Positions 1-9,076 are shown, numbered from the stretch's first letter. The stretch is 43,391 nt of DNA from an uncultured bacterium (GCA_947364395.1 CANASS010000013.1:1-43391), one strand, 5' to 3'. Numbers and translations: made by a program. Notes: generated by a model not told the origin, from the letters alone.

Positions 1-128
1 GAGCGTAGGCTGGCAGGCCCGGATGGACCGGAGCGAGGGCAAGAAACCGAAGATTTGCGGAGCAAACCTGTTTTTTGTCCGAGTCGGAGGGAAGCCGGGC
101 CGTCAAGCCAGCCCAACGCGAACGTGAC
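1..128. repeat. Palindromic dispersed element, copy 1 (upstream of dnaB)
   Basis: The segment can fold into a long interrupted hairpin. GCGT at 3-6 pairs with ACGC at 116-119, GGCTGGC at 8-14 with GCCAGCC at 107-113, and GGCCCGG at 16-22 with CCGGGCC at 95-101. Inside lies a core with GCGAGGGCAA (33-42), a small hairpin ATTTGC-GGA-GCAAA, a T-run, and AGTCGGAG (82-89). The same core layout occurs at 38281-38402 with different outer arms that are again complementary. The first 18 bases recur with one change at 142-159, just before the dnaB Shine-Dalgarno sequence. No protein is evident here. The left boundary is unknown because the window starts inside or at the element. Confidence 0.6.
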
Positions 129-178
129 AACAGGGAAGCGCGAGCGCAGGCTGGCAGGCGGAAGGAGCTGAACATCAT

Positions 179-1549
179 ATGCCCAATGTGCTGGGAGAAG
201 AACTGAGCGAACTGCAGGTGCCCCACTCTGTCCTGGCGGAGCAGGCGGTGCTGGGCTCCATCCTCATTGATCCCCAGCGCGTCAGCGCGGTGGTCGAGGT
301 GCTGCGGGCCGACGATTTCTATATGCGCCAGAACCAGGCGCTGTATCAGGCCGTCTTTACCATGTTCAATCAGTTCAAGACCATTGACCTGGTGACGGTC
401 ATCGACCAGATGAAGGCCGACGGCGCCTACGACGAGAGCACCACCGTGCCCTACCTGCACCAGCTCATGGCGGTCACCCCCACCGCCGCCAACGTGCTGG
501 ACTACGCCGCCATCGTGGCGGACAAGGCCAAGCTGCGCCGGATGGGGGAGACCTTCGACGAGCTGTCCGGGATGGTCCGGTCCGAGAGCGGCACCGCCGA
601 CCAGATCCTGGAGGCGGCGGAACAGCGCATATACGCCATCCGCCAGGGCAAGTCCCAGGGCATGAGCCACATCTCCGCCGTCATGGGCAGCGTGTGGAAC
701 ACCGTGAAGGAGCTCCAGGCCCAGGGCGGGCAGTTCCCCGGCATATCCACCGGCCTCATCGACCTGGACCGGCGCATCTCGGGGCTGAACAACTCCGACC
801 TCATCATCCTGGCCGCCCGGCCCGGCGTGGGCAAGTCCTCCCTGGCCATGAACATCGGGGTGGAGGCCGCCAAGCACTCGGGAAAAAGCGTGGCGGTGTT
901 CTCCCTGGAGATGAGCAAGGAGCAGCTGGGCATGCGCCTGGTGGCCACCGAGTGCCTGATGGACAACAAGAAGCTGGCCACCGGCCGCATTGTGGGGGAG
1001 GAGGAGTGGGCCCGGGTGGCCATGGCCGTGGCCTCCCTCAGCCAGGCCAAAATGTATCTCGACGACGACGCCTCCCTGTCGGTGGCGGACATCAACGCCA
1101 AATGCCGCCGGGTGGACGGCCTGGGGCTGGTCATCATCGACTATCTCCAGTTGATGACCTCCGCCGGGGGCCCGGCCAAAAACAACGAAAACCGCCAGCA
1201 GATCGTCTCCGACATGTCCCGCTCCCTGAAGCTGATGGCCAAGGAGCTGAACGTGCCGGTGATCTGCCTGTCCCAGCTGTCCCGCGCCAACGAGAGCCGG
1301 GGGGCCTCCCAGCGCCGGCCCATGCTGTCCGACCTGCGGGACTCCGGCGCCATCGAGCAGGACGCGGACATTGTGCTCTTCCTCTACCGGGACAGCTACT
1401 ACGACGAGGACAGCGACTCCCCCAATCTGGCCGAGTGCATCGTGGCCAAAAACCGCCACGGCGAGACGGGCACCGTCCAGCTGGAGTGGCGGCCGGAGTT
1501 CACCACCTTCCGCAACCTGTCCCAATACGCCGACGAGGACGAGTACTGA
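179..1549 (+). CDS. dnaB: Replicative DNA helicase DnaB
   Basis: Hexameric 5'-3' helicase that unwinds DNA at the replication fork and works with primase and the loader. The 456 residues match the family length. An N-terminal helical domain (about 10-120) is followed by a linker and the RecA-like domain. The Walker A motif RPGVGKSS lies at 214-221 and the Walker B aspartate D321 in VIIDYLQLM. The C-terminal SQLSRANESR and the DLRDSGAIEQDAD segment with an arginine finger are typical of DnaB. Start at ATG 179 with AAGGAG at 162-167. The stop overlaps the tilS start in TGATG, so the two are probably translationally coupled. No intein interrupts the P-loop. Confidence 0.97.
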   Translation: MPNVLGEELSELQVPHSVLAEQAVLGSILIDPQRVSAVVEVLRADDFYMRQNQALYQAVFTMFNQFKTIDLVTVIDQMKADGAYDESTTVPYLHQLMAVTPTAANVLDYAAIVADKAKLRRMGETFDELSGMVRSESGTADQILEAAEQRIYAIRQGKSQGMSHISAVMGSVWNTVKELQAQGGQFPGISTGLIDLDRRISGLNNSDLIILAARPGVGKSSLAMNIGVEAAKHSGKSVAVFSLEMSKEQLGMRLVATECLMDNKKLATGRIVGEEEWARVAMAVASLSQAKMYLDDDASLSVADINAKCRRVDGLGLVIIDYLQLMTSAGGPAKNNENRQQIVSDMSRSLKLMAKELNVPVICLSQLSRANESRGASQRRPMLSDLRDSGAIEQDADIVLFLYRDSYYDEDSDSPNLAECIVAKNRHGETGTVQLEWRPEFTTFRNLSQYADEDEY

Positions 1550-2868
1550 TGGGGGACGGCTTTCGGTTCGGCCTGATCCCGCCGGGGAGCGGGGTGCTGT
1601 GCGCCCTGTCCGGCGGGGCGGACTCCATGTACCTGCTGTGCCGCCTGCTGGAGGGCCGGGAGAAATACGGCTGGACCGTCCAGGCGGCGCATTTGAACCA
1701 CGGCCTGCGCCCCACCGCCCGCCGGGACGAGGACTTCGTCCGGGACTGGTGCGGCAAGCGGGACGTTCCCCTCACCGTGGGCCATGCCGCCGCGGGGGAG
1801 CTTGCCCGGCGGGAAGGGCTGTCCATTGAGGAGGCGGGGCGCGTTCTGCGGTACGCCTTCCTGGAGGAAACCGCCCGGCGGGAGGGGCTGGGGCTGATCG
1901 CCACCGGCCACCATGCCGGGGATAACGCGGAAACGGTGCTGATGAACCTGATCCGGGGCTGCGGGCTCAACGGCCTGACGGGCATCCCGGAGCGGCGGGG
2001 GAACATCGTCCGGCCCATGCTGGAGGCCTCCCGCCCGGAGATCGAGGGGTATCTGACGGCCCATAACATCCCCCATGTGGAGGACGAGACCAACGCCGAT
2101 CCGGCGTACACCAGAAACAAGGTAAGACATCAGCTTCTGCCCCTGCTGGAGGAGCTGAACCCCCGGGCCGCCGCCCACATCGCCGCCGCCGCCCGCCGCC
2201 TGGGTGAGGACGAGGCCCTGCTGGCCGCCCAGGCCGCCCCCCTGCTGGAAAAGGCGCTGGACATACCCGGCGGGCTGGCCCTGCCGGTCCGGGCCCTGCG
2301 GGATTCCCCCCGGCCCCTGGCCCTGCGCTGCTGCGCCGGGGCGCTGGACCGGGCGGGGCTGAAGGGCGGGGCGGTCCACCTGGAACGCATCCTGGCCCTG
2401 GCCCTGGGGGACGATCCCTCCGCCCAGCTCCATATCCCCGGCGGCAGCGTCCGGCGGCAGTATGAGCTGATGGTATTTTCCCCCGGCCCGGACCCCGGCC
2501 CGCCCCAGCCCCTGGCGCTGGAAGCGGGAGAACAGGCCTGGGGGAGCTGGACTGTTTTCTGCGCCCCGGCGGTATGTCCGGCCAAGGCCTATGTCAGCCC
2601 CTGGGAGTTTTATCTCAGGCCGGGGGCATATACCCTCCGCCCCCGGCGGGAGGGGGACCAGATCACCCTGGGGAAGCGCCCTGAAAAAACGGTGAAGAGG
2701 CTGATGATCGAGGGCCGGGTCCCGGCCCATCGGAGAGATCTGGTCCCCGTGCTGGCCGCGGGAGAGCGGGTAGCCGCCCTGGGAGGCTTCGGCCCGGACC
2801 GGGCCCATCTGTCCCCTCCGGGGGAACCCGCCCTGCATATCATTTTAAAAACAGAGGAGAATGGGTAA
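1549..2868 (+). CDS. tilS: tRNA(Ile)-lysidine synthetase TilS
   Basis: Attaches lysine to C34 of the tRNA-Ile CAU anticodon using ATP, which changes its identity from Met to Ile. The 439-residue protein begins at the ATG overlapping the dnaB stop codon. The PP-loop motif SGGADS is at 21-26, followed by HLNHGLR, RYAFLEE, and TGHHAGDNAETVLMNLIRG, all characteristic of the N-terminal N-type ATP pyrophosphatase domain. The DETNADPAYTRNKVRHQLLPLL segment is the conserved TilS signature. The C-terminal region contains the LRPRREGDQ motif of the TilS C-terminal domain. The tilS-hpt-ftsH order is conserved in many Firmicutes, including Bacillus. Longer in-frame extension upstream lies inside dnaB and is not used. 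Confidence 0.96.
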   Translation: MGDGFRFGLIPPGSGVLCALSGGADSMYLLCRLLEGREKYGWTVQAAHLNHGLRPTARRDEDFVRDWCGKRDVPLTVGHAAAGELARREGLSIEEAGRVLRYAFLEETARREGLGLIATGHHAGDNAETVLMNLIRGCGLNGLTGIPERRGNIVRPMLEASRPEIEGYLTAHNIPHVEDETNADPAYTRNKVRHQLLPLLEELNPRAAAHIAAAARRLGEDEALLAAQAAPLLEKALDIPGGLALPVRALRDSPRPLALRCCAGALDRAGLKGGAVHLERILALALGDDPSAQLHIPGGSVRRQYELMVFSPGPDPGPPQPLALEAGEQAWGSWTVFCAPAVCPAKAYVSPWEFYLRPGAYTLRPRREGDQITLGKRPEKTVKRLMIEGRVPAHRRDLVPVLAAGERVAALGGFGPDRAHLSPPGEPALHIILKTEENG

Positions 2869-3407
2869 TGCACAAAGATGTGGAGCGTATCCTGTACACC
2901 GAGGAGGAGCTGCGCCGGCGGGTGAAGGAGCTGGGCGCACAGATCACCGCCGATTACGCCGGGCGCAGGCCCATTTTGGCCTCCGTCCTCCGCGGGTCCT
3001 ACATTTTCATGGCCGACCTCACCCGGGCCATCGACCTGGATGTGACGGTGGATTTCATGGCCGTGTCCTCCTACGGGGCGGGCACCGTCAGCTCGGGCCA
3101 GGTGGAGATCAAAAAGGACCTGTCCGACACCATCGAGGGCCGGGACCTCATTATCGTGGAGGACATCCTGGACTCGGGCAACACCCTGTACTACCTGATG
3201 GACGTGCTTCGGGCCCGGCGGCCCGCCTCCATCCGCATCTGCGCCCTGATGGATAAGCCGGAGCGGCGCACCAAGCCCATTTCGGCGGACTATGTGGGCT
3301 TCACCATCCCCGACGCCTTCATCGTGGGCTACGGGCTGGACTACGCCGAGCGCTACCGCAACCTGCCCTACGTAGGCGTTTTGAAGCAGTCTGTCTACAG
3401 CGATTGA
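2868..3407 (+). CDS. hpt: Hypoxanthine phosphoribosyltransferase
   Basis: Purine salvage enzyme that transfers phosphoribose from PRPP to hypoxanthine or guanine. The 179-residue length is normal. The PRPP-binding motif VEDILDSGNTL is clear, as are LRGSYIFMADL near the N-terminus and the C-terminal VGYGLDYAERYRNLPYVGVL typical of bacterial Hpt. The ATG overlaps the tilS TAA by one base (TAATG), so the gene is coupled to tilS. GAGGAG in the end of tilS serves as the ribosome binding site. In Bacillus the same tilS-hpt-ftsH trio is a conserved unit. Confidence 0.96.
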   Translation: MHKDVERILYTEEELRRRVKELGAQITADYAGRRPILASVLRGSYIFMADLTRAIDLDVTVDFMAVSSYGAGTVSSGQVEIKKDLSDTIEGRDLIIVEDILDSGNTLYYLMDVLRARRPASIRICALMDKPERRTKPISADYVGFTIPDAFIVGYGLDYAERYRNLPYVGVLKQSVYSD

Positions 3408-3435
3408 CGCCGCCTCCGCTTTTGCGCCAGGGGGA

Positions 3436-3459
3436 GAAGCGGGGTGTGAACCCCGCTTC
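3436..3459. other. Perfect hairpin between hpt and ftsH
   Basis: Nine base pairs (GAAGCGGGG with CCCCGCTTC) around a 6-base loop TGTGAA. No T-run follows on either strand, so it is not a canonical intrinsic terminator. It could act as an mRNA-processing or stability element that tunes ftsH relative to hpt. Confidence 0.55.
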
Positions 3460-3503
3460 GACGAAAATAAGCGGCCCGGCCGCGCCGAAGGAGAACACCC
3501 ATC

Positions 3504-5375
3504 TTGAATCACTATAAAATCAGGACAATCGCCCTGTATACGGCGGTGCTGCTGGCCTTCCTGTGGGGGCTGACCCTGTTCACCGGCGGGAAAAGGGACC
3601 AGATCTCCTATTCCGCAGCCCTGTCCTGCTTCCAGCAGGAGCAGGTGGTCCGCTTTGTGGTGGACGGCGGCGGGACGCTGTCCATGGAGCTGAAGGATGG
3701 CTCCGTCCGCCGCCACAGCCTGGCGGACGTGGACGCCTTCCGCCAGGAGCTGGGCCCCCTCATCGAGGAGCAGCGCCAGCGGGGGATCATCAAAAGCTAT
3801 AACTTTGAGCAGAGCTTTGAGCTGCCCCAGTGGCTGATGGCGGTCATCCCCTGCCTGGCCTCGGCGGCGCTGGCCCTGATGCTCTGGGTGGTGCTGGGCG
3901 CTCACCAGCAGTCCATGCAGAGCGGCAGCGGAGGCGGCGGAAGCCCCGGCATGAGCCGATTCGGCCGGGCCCGCACGGTGGAGGCCGGGGACACCGAGGT
4001 CACCTTCGCCGACGTGGCCGGGGCGGACGAGGAGAAGCAGGAGCTCCAGGAGCTGGTGGACTTCCTCAAGGAGCCCCAGAAGTTCATCGACCTGGGGGCC
4101 CGCATCCCCAAGGGGGTGCTGCTGGTGGGCCCGCCGGGCACCGGCAAGACCCTGCTGGCCCGGGCGGTGGCCGGGGAGGCGGGGGTCCGGTTCCTGTCCA
4201 TCTCCGGCTCCGACTTCGTGGAGCTGTACGTGGGCGTGGGCGCGTCCCGCGTCCGGGACCTGTTCGACCAGGCCAAGCGGGAGTCCCCCGCCATCGTGTT
4301 CATCGACGAGATCGACGCGGTGGGCCGGCAGCGGGGCGCGGGCCTGGGAGGCGGCCACGACGAGCGGGAGCAGACCTTGAACCAGCTGCTGGTGGAGATG
4401 GACGGCTTCGCCGCCAACGAGGGGGTCATTGTGCTGGCCGCCACCAACCGGCAGGACATTCTGGACCCCGCCCTGCTGCGCCCGGGCCGGTTCGACCGGC
4501 AGGTGTACGTGGGCAGGCCGGATATGAAGGGCCGGGAGGAGATTTTGCGGGTGCACACCCGGAAAAAGCCCCTGGCCGACGACGTGGACCTGAAGGAGAT
4601 CGCCCGGGAAACCACCGGGTTCACCGGGGCGGACCTGGAGAACCTGATGAACGAGTCCGCCTTGCTGGCCGCCCGGCGGGATCAGCCCTATATCACCCTG
4701 ACGGATATCCAGGAGTCGGTCATCAAGGTCATCGCCGGGCCGGAAAAGCGCAGCCGGGTGAAGATCGAGGAGGACAAGCGGATCACCGCCTACCACGAGG
4801 CGGGCCACGCGGTGGTGAGCCACGCCCTGCCCACCCAGGACCCGGTGCACCAGATCACCATCGTCCCCCGGGGGGACGCGGCGGGCATGACCATCAACCG
4901 CCCCCAGGAGGACCGGGACCACGTCAGCCGCCAGCGGCTGGTGGAGACCCTGTCCACCCTGCTGGGGGGCCGGTGCGCCGAGGAGACCGCTTTGGGCTCC
5001 GTGTGCACCGGGGCGGTGAGCGACCTCCAGCGGGCCACCCAGATCGCCCGGGACATGGTGACCAAGTACGGCATGAGCCAGACCCTGGGCCACGTCACCT
5101 TCACCTCCGGCCACGACGAGGTGTTCATCGGCCGGTCCATGGCCCAGGCCAAGCCCTACTCCGAGCAGACCGCCGCCCTCATCGACCAGGAGGTAAAGGC
5201 TCTGCTGGACCAGGCCTACCAGACGTGCAGAGAGATTTTAGAGCGGGACCGGGACAAGCTGGAGCTGGTGGCCCGGTTCCTGCTGGAGCACGAGACCATG
5301 GGCGCGGCGCAATTTCAGCTGGTATATGACGACCCGGCGGCCCTCGCATCCGCCGGAGACGGGAGGTCGGGCTGA
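3504..5375 (+). CDS. ftsH: ATP-dependent zinc metalloprotease FtsH
   Basis: Membrane-anchored AAA+ protease that extracts and degrades membrane and short-lived proteins. The 623-residue protein has a first membrane segment at about 8-26, a short periplasmic/extracytoplasmic domain, a second membrane segment at about 110-132, then the AAA module with Walker A GPPGTGKT at 209-216, Walker B VFIDEID at 265-271, and the SRH region around ATNRQDILDPALLRPGRFDRQ. The zinc site HEAGH is at 431-435, with the third ligand expected in the SDLQRATQIAR segment. The start is a TTG codon placed after GGAG; no ATG of suitable position gives the first membrane helix. It stops 3 bases before lepB. Confidence 0.96.
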   Translation: MNHYKIRTIALYTAVLLAFLWGLTLFTGGKRDQISYSAALSCFQQEQVVRFVVDGGGTLSMELKDGSVRRHSLADVDAFRQELGPLIEEQRQRGIIKSYNFEQSFELPQWLMAVIPCLASAALALMLWVVLGAHQQSMQSGSGGGGSPGMSRFGRARTVEAGDTEVTFADVAGADEEKQELQELVDFLKEPQKFIDLGARIPKGVLLVGPPGTGKTLLARAVAGEAGVRFLSISGSDFVELYVGVGASRVRDLFDQAKRESPAIVFIDEIDAVGRQRGAGLGGGHDEREQTLNQLLVEMDGFAANEGVIVLAATNRQDILDPALLRPGRFDRQVYVGRPDMKGREEILRVHTRKKPLADDVDLKEIARETTGFTGADLENLMNESALLAARRDQPYITLTDIQESVIKVIAGPEKRSRVKIEEDKRITAYHEAGHAVVSHALPTQDPVHQITIVPRGDAAGMTINRPQEDRDHVSRQRLVETLSTLLGGRCAEETALGSVCTGAVSDLQRATQIARDMVTKYGMSQTLGHVTFTSGHDEVFIGRSMAQAKPYSEQTAALIDQEVKALLDQAYQTCREILERDRDKLELVARFLLEHETMGAAQFQLVYDDPAALASAGDGRSG

Positions 5376-5378
5376 CAC

Positions 5379-6017
5379 ATGGAAAACTGGGAATCAGAAG
5401 TGGAACGCAACTGGGAGAACGCCCCCGCCCCGGAGGGCGGCCCTGAGCCGGACCAGCCGGAGTCCCGGGGCGGCAAGGCCCGAAAGGAGACCTCCGACGG
5501 GCGGGACCTGTACCTGAACATCCGGGTGCTGGTGATTATGATGACCACCTTTGTGCTGATGTTCACCTTTGTGGCCCGGATCATCGTGGTCAGCGGCCAG
5601 TCTATGGAGAATACCCTCCACAACGGGGAGCTGATCCTGGTGTGGTCCCTGGGCTATACCCCTAAGCAGGGGGACATCGTGGTGCTCACCCAGGAGAGCT
5701 ATCAGGAGGACTCCATTGTCAAGCGGGTCATCGCCCTGGAGGGGCAGACGGTGGACATCAACTACGACACAAACACCGTGTACGTGGACGGAGAGCCCCT
5801 CAAGGAGGACTACACCAAAGAGAAAATGCAGATTCCCTCCTATGGCGAGGGGCTCAACCACGTCACCGTACCCCAGGGGTGCATCTATGTCATGGGGGAC
5901 AACCGCAACCACTCCGCCGACAGCCGGTTCCCCGACATCGGCATCGTGGACACCCGGTGCGTCATCGGCAAGGGCGTCGCGGTGATGTTCCCCTTCCACC
6001 GCTGGAAGGGGCTGTGA
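5379..6017 (+). CDS. lepB: Type I signal peptidase
   Basis: Cleaves Sec/Tat signal peptides on the outer face of the membrane. It has 212 residues, with an acidic, proline-rich cytoplasmic N-terminus (1-45) and one membrane segment at about 48-71. The catalytic serine is S75 in SGQSMENTL, the general-base lysine K115 in KRVIALEG, and the GDNRNHSADSR box starts at 173. A single membrane span and this length are the Gram-positive (Sip) type. The gene starts 3 bases after ftsH and is likely cotranscribed with it. Confidence 0.95.
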   Translation: MENWESEVERNWENAPAPEGGPEPDQPESRGGKARKETSDGRDLYLNIRVLVIMMTTFVLMFTFVARIIVVSGQSMENTLHNGELILVWSLGYTPKQGDIVVLTQESYQEDSIVKRVIALEGQTVDINYDTNTVYVDGEPLKEDYTKEKMQIPSYGEGLNHVTVPQGCIYVMGDNRNHSADSRFPDIGIVDTRCVIGKGVAVMFPFHRWKGL

Positions 6018-6062
6018 CCGCTGTGAGCGCTTATTTCTTGTTGGGCAGAGGGGAGATTTTCC

Positions 6063-7016
6063 ATGGATTCCATTGTTAAAAAATTATCCGGGCGGTTTTC
6101 CTGGCTGCTCTTCACCCTGACCGCGGCCTTCGCCGCCGCCGCCCTGCGGCGGTGGCAGCTGGCCTCCGCCTTTGAGGGTCCCTCCGGCCTGCCCATATCC
6201 GGCGCTCCGGCCAGCGTCACCCTGGCCTGCGTGCTGGTGATGGCGGCGGCCTGGTTCCTCATCCTGGCAGTCCACCAGCCCCTGTCCCACCGGCCCAAGG
6301 CCCCGGGACAGGCCCACCGCTGGGACCTGATATTTCTGGACGCGGGCGACCCGGTATACCCTATTCTGGTGGTGCTGGCCGCCTTTCTGGCCCTGGGGGC
6401 GGCCCCCTTCCTGCTGCGCACCGGCCTGGCCCAGTGGCAGGAATACCAGAAGGTCAGGGAACTGCTGGCCCAGGGCATCGACGCCCAGCTGCCCACCAAC
6501 AACGGCATGCTGGCCATGGCCACGGCGGCGGGGGCCCTACTGTCCTTCCTGGGGCTGCTCCAGATGGGCCGGGACGGCCTCCACCCCGGACGCCGGGGCA
6601 AGGGGGGCTTTTCCGCCGCCCTGCCCGGCACCGCCGGGTGCGTCTGGCTGATGGAGAGCTTCCGGGGCCACGCCGCCAACCCGGTTCAGTGGGACTATGC
6701 CCCGCTGCTGCTGGCCATTGTGTGCGGGATGCTGTTCTACATGGACTTCGCCGGAATGTCCACCAGCGCGGCCCGGCCCCGGCGGCTGCTGTGGATGGCG
6801 GCCATGACCCTGACGCTGTCCTCCCCCGCCATCGTCTCCGCCCTGGCGGAGCACACCTTGGCCGACCTGCTGCTGCTGTTCGCCCAGGCGCTGGCGGCGG
6901 CGGCGGTGCTGTGGCGGCTGCCCCCCAATCTGGAGCGCCCGCCCAGGCTCAACGGCACGCCCATTCCCCCCGTATCCGGGGAAGTTAGCATACAGGAGGA
7001 AACCACCTATGAATGA
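6063..7016 (+). CDS. Polytopic membrane protein of unknown function
   Basis: A 317-residue protein with about six or seven hydrophobic segments (near 13-30, 50-70, 98-118, 148-168, 205-225 and two between 235 and 285). It has no motif I recognise. The short C-terminal tail is hydrophilic. Start at ATG 6063 with GGGGAG upstream. It overlaps the metG start by 8 bases, so translation of metG may be coupled to it. Its position between lepB and metG says little about function. No cysteine-rich, P-loop or transporter signature is visible. Confidence 0.8.
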   Translation: MDSIVKKLSGRFSWLLFTLTAAFAAAALRRWQLASAFEGPSGLPISGAPASVTLACVLVMAAAWFLILAVHQPLSHRPKAPGQAHRWDLIFLDAGDPVYPILVVLAAFLALGAAPFLLRTGLAQWQEYQKVRELLAQGIDAQLPTNNGMLAMATAAGALLSFLGLLQMGRDGLHPGRRGKGGFSAALPGTAGCVWLMESFRGHAANPVQWDYAPLLLAIVCGMLFYMDFAGMSTSAARPRRLLWMAAMTLTLSSPAIVSALAEHTLADLLLLFAQALAAAAVLWRLPPNLERPPRLNGTPIPPVSGEVSIQEETTYE

Positions 7017-8985
7017 CAAGAAATTCTATATCACCACGCCCATCTACTACCCCTCCGGCAAGCTGCACATCGGCCACGCCTACTCCACTGTGGCCACCGA
7101 CGCCATGGCCCGGTACAAGCGGCTGTGCGGCTATGACGTGATGTTCCTCACCGGCACCGACGAGCACGGCCAGAAGATCGAGGGCAAGGCCAAGGAGGCC
7201 GGAGTCACCCCCCAGGAGTTCGTGGACAGCATCGTGGCCGCCCCCGGCGGGGTGCTGGACCTGTGGAAGCTGATGAACGTATCCTATGACCGCTTCATCC
7301 GCACCACCGATGATTATCATGTGGAGGCCGTCCAGAAAATCTTCCGCAAGATGTACGACAAGGGGGACATCTACAAGGGGTCCTACAAGGGCAAGTACTG
7401 CAAGGACTGCGAGGCCTTCTGGACGGAGAGCCAGCTGACGGACGGCAGATGCCCCGACTGCGGCCGGGAGGTCCACGACGCGGAGGAAGAGGCCTACTTT
7501 TTCCGGGCCTCCAAGTACGCGGACCGGGTGCGGGACCTGCTGCTGAACACCGATTTCCTGGAGCCCCGTTCCCGCGTGAACGAGATGGTGAACAACTTCA
7601 TCGACTGCGAGGGAGGGCTGCAGGACCTGTGCGTGTCCCGCACCTCCTTCACCTGGGGCGTGCCCGTGGACTTCGATCCGGGACATGTGGTCTATGTGTG
7701 GCTGGACGCGCTGTTCAACTACATGACCGCCCTGGGTTATCAAAACAGCAAATATCACGATCTGGAGAAGTTCTGGCCCGCCGACGTTCACTTCATCGGC
7801 AAGGAGATCGTCCGCTTCCACGCCATCTACTGGCCCGCCTTCCTCATGAGCATGGAACTGCCCCTGCCCAAGAAGGTGTACGGCCACGGCTGGCTGCTGC
7901 TGGACGGCGGCAAAATGTCCAAGTCCAAGGGCAATGTGGTGGACCCCTACCTGCTCTCCCAGCGCTACGGGGTGGACGCCCTGCGGTTCTTCCTGCTGCG
8001 CTCCTTCCCCTTCGGCTCCGACGGCAATTTCTCCAATGAGCTGCTGATCCAGACCATCAACGTGGACCTAGCCAACGACCTGGGCAACCTGGTGAGCCGC
8101 ACCACCGCCATGGCGGAAAAGTATTTCGGCGGCGCCCTCCCCGAGGCCCGGCAGGCCGACCCCCAGCTGGATGACAGCCTGATTTCCCTGGTCACCTCTC
8201 TCCGCGCCCGCTACGAGGAGCAGATGGAGAAGTTCCAGTTCCAGAACGCCCTGGAGGAGGTATTCAAGGCCGTCCAGCGGGCCAACAAGTATATCGACGA
8301 GAACGCCCCCTGGACCCTGGCCAAGGACATGGAAACCAACGGCGTCAGGCTGGCCACGGTGCTCTACAACCTGCTGGAGGCGGTCCGGGTGTGCACCGTG
8401 CTGCTCACCCCCTTTATGCCCGGGAGCTGCGAAAAGATTTTCGCCCAGACCGGCGCTGGGGCGGACGCCCGGACCTGGGACAGCGCCGCCAAATGGGGGG
8501 TGCTCCCCGCCGGCGTGTCCGTGTCCAAGGGTGAGAACCTGTTCCCCCGCATCGACCTGGCAAAGGAGCTGGCCGAGCTGGAGGCCATCGCCGAGGAGGC
8601 CAAAAAGGCCGCCCTCCCCGCCTTGGAGATTGAGCCCCTCACGGAGGAGAAGGTGGATTTCGACACCTTCTGCAAGTCCGACTTCCGGGCGGTCAAGGTG
8701 AAGGACTGCCAGAATGTGAAGAAGTCGGACAAGCTGCTGAAGTTCACCCTGGACGACGGCACGGGCGTGGACCGCCAGATCCTGTCCGGCATCGCCAAGT
8801 GGTACAAGCCGGAAGAGCTCATCGGCAAAACCCTGGTGGCCATCGTCAACCTGCCTCCCCGGAAAATGATGAGCCAGGAGAGCCAGGGCATGCTCATCTC
8901 CGCCGTCCACACCGAAAAGGGAGAAGAGGTTCTGCACCTGCTGATGGTGGACAGCTCCATCCCCGCCGGGGCAAAGCTGTGCTGA
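7009..8985 (+). CDS. metG: Methionyl-tRNA synthetase with C-terminal tRNA-binding domain
   Basis: Charges tRNA-Met with methionine. The 658-residue protein carries the class I motif HIGH at 20-23 and KMSKS at 302-306. The connective-peptide zinc knuckle is visible as YCKDC followed by RCPDCG around 125-150. The anticodon-binding helical domain follows, then a C-terminal EMAP-II/Trbp111-like OB-fold from about 550 (FDTFCKSDFRAVKV ... SGIAKWYKPEELIGK ... PRKMMSQESQGMLISA) that promotes dimerisation and tRNA binding. In Bacillus metG is also followed by tatD; here a lipoprotein gene sits between them. Confidence 0.96.
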   Translation: MNDKKFYITTPIYYPSGKLHIGHAYSTVATDAMARYKRLCGYDVMFLTGTDEHGQKIEGKAKEAGVTPQEFVDSIVAAPGGVLDLWKLMNVSYDRFIRTTDDYHVEAVQKIFRKMYDKGDIYKGSYKGKYCKDCEAFWTESQLTDGRCPDCGREVHDAEEEAYFFRASKYADRVRDLLLNTDFLEPRSRVNEMVNNFIDCEGGLQDLCVSRTSFTWGVPVDFDPGHVVYVWLDALFNYMTALGYQNSKYHDLEKFWPADVHFIGKEIVRFHAIYWPAFLMSMELPLPKKVYGHGWLLLDGGKMSKSKGNVVDPYLLSQRYGVDALRFFLLRSFPFGSDGNFSNELLIQTINVDLANDLGNLVSRTTAMAEKYFGGALPEARQADPQLDDSLISLVTSLRARYEEQMEKFQFQNALEEVFKAVQRANKYIDENAPWTLAKDMETNGVRLATVLYNLLEAVRVCTVLLTPFMPGSCEKIFAQTGAGADARTWDSAAKWGVLPAGVSVSKGENLFPRIDLAKELAELEAIAEEAKKAALPALEIEPLTEEKVDFDTFCKSDFRAVKVKDCQNVKKSDKLLKFTLDDGTGVDRQILSGIAKWYKPEELIGKTLVAIVNLPPRKMMSQESQGMLISAVHTEKGEEVLHLLMVDSSIPAGAKLC

Positions 8986-9005
8986 AAATCCCGCTGAAAC
9001 CTGTT

Positions 9006-9049
9006 AAACAGTTATCCGCCGCGGTTCATCTCCCGGCGGATAACCGTTT
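9006..9049 (+). terminator. Terminator-like hairpin after metG
   Basis: GTTATCCGCCG at 9011-9021 pairs with CGGCGGATAAC at 9034-9044, and flanking AAAC/GTTT extend the stem after one mismatched base. Only a short T stretch lies in the 3' arm and no long T-run follows, so termination may be partial. It separates metG from the lipoprotein gene. Confidence 0.5.
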
Positions 9050-9076
9050 GAAAACAAGAGAAAGAAGTGAGCTCCC

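Noticed and set aside
694..1548. N-terminal extension of tilS inside dnaB
   Set aside because: The reading frame stays open but overlaps dnaB completely; TilS proteins start just before the SGGxDS loop, matching ATG 1549.
2610..5114. Very long open frame on the minus strand opposite tilS-hpt-ftsH
   Set aside because: High GC removes stop codons from the antisense frames. The translation is low complexity (Gly, His, Val, Leu, Gln rich) and the plus strand holds well-known genes.
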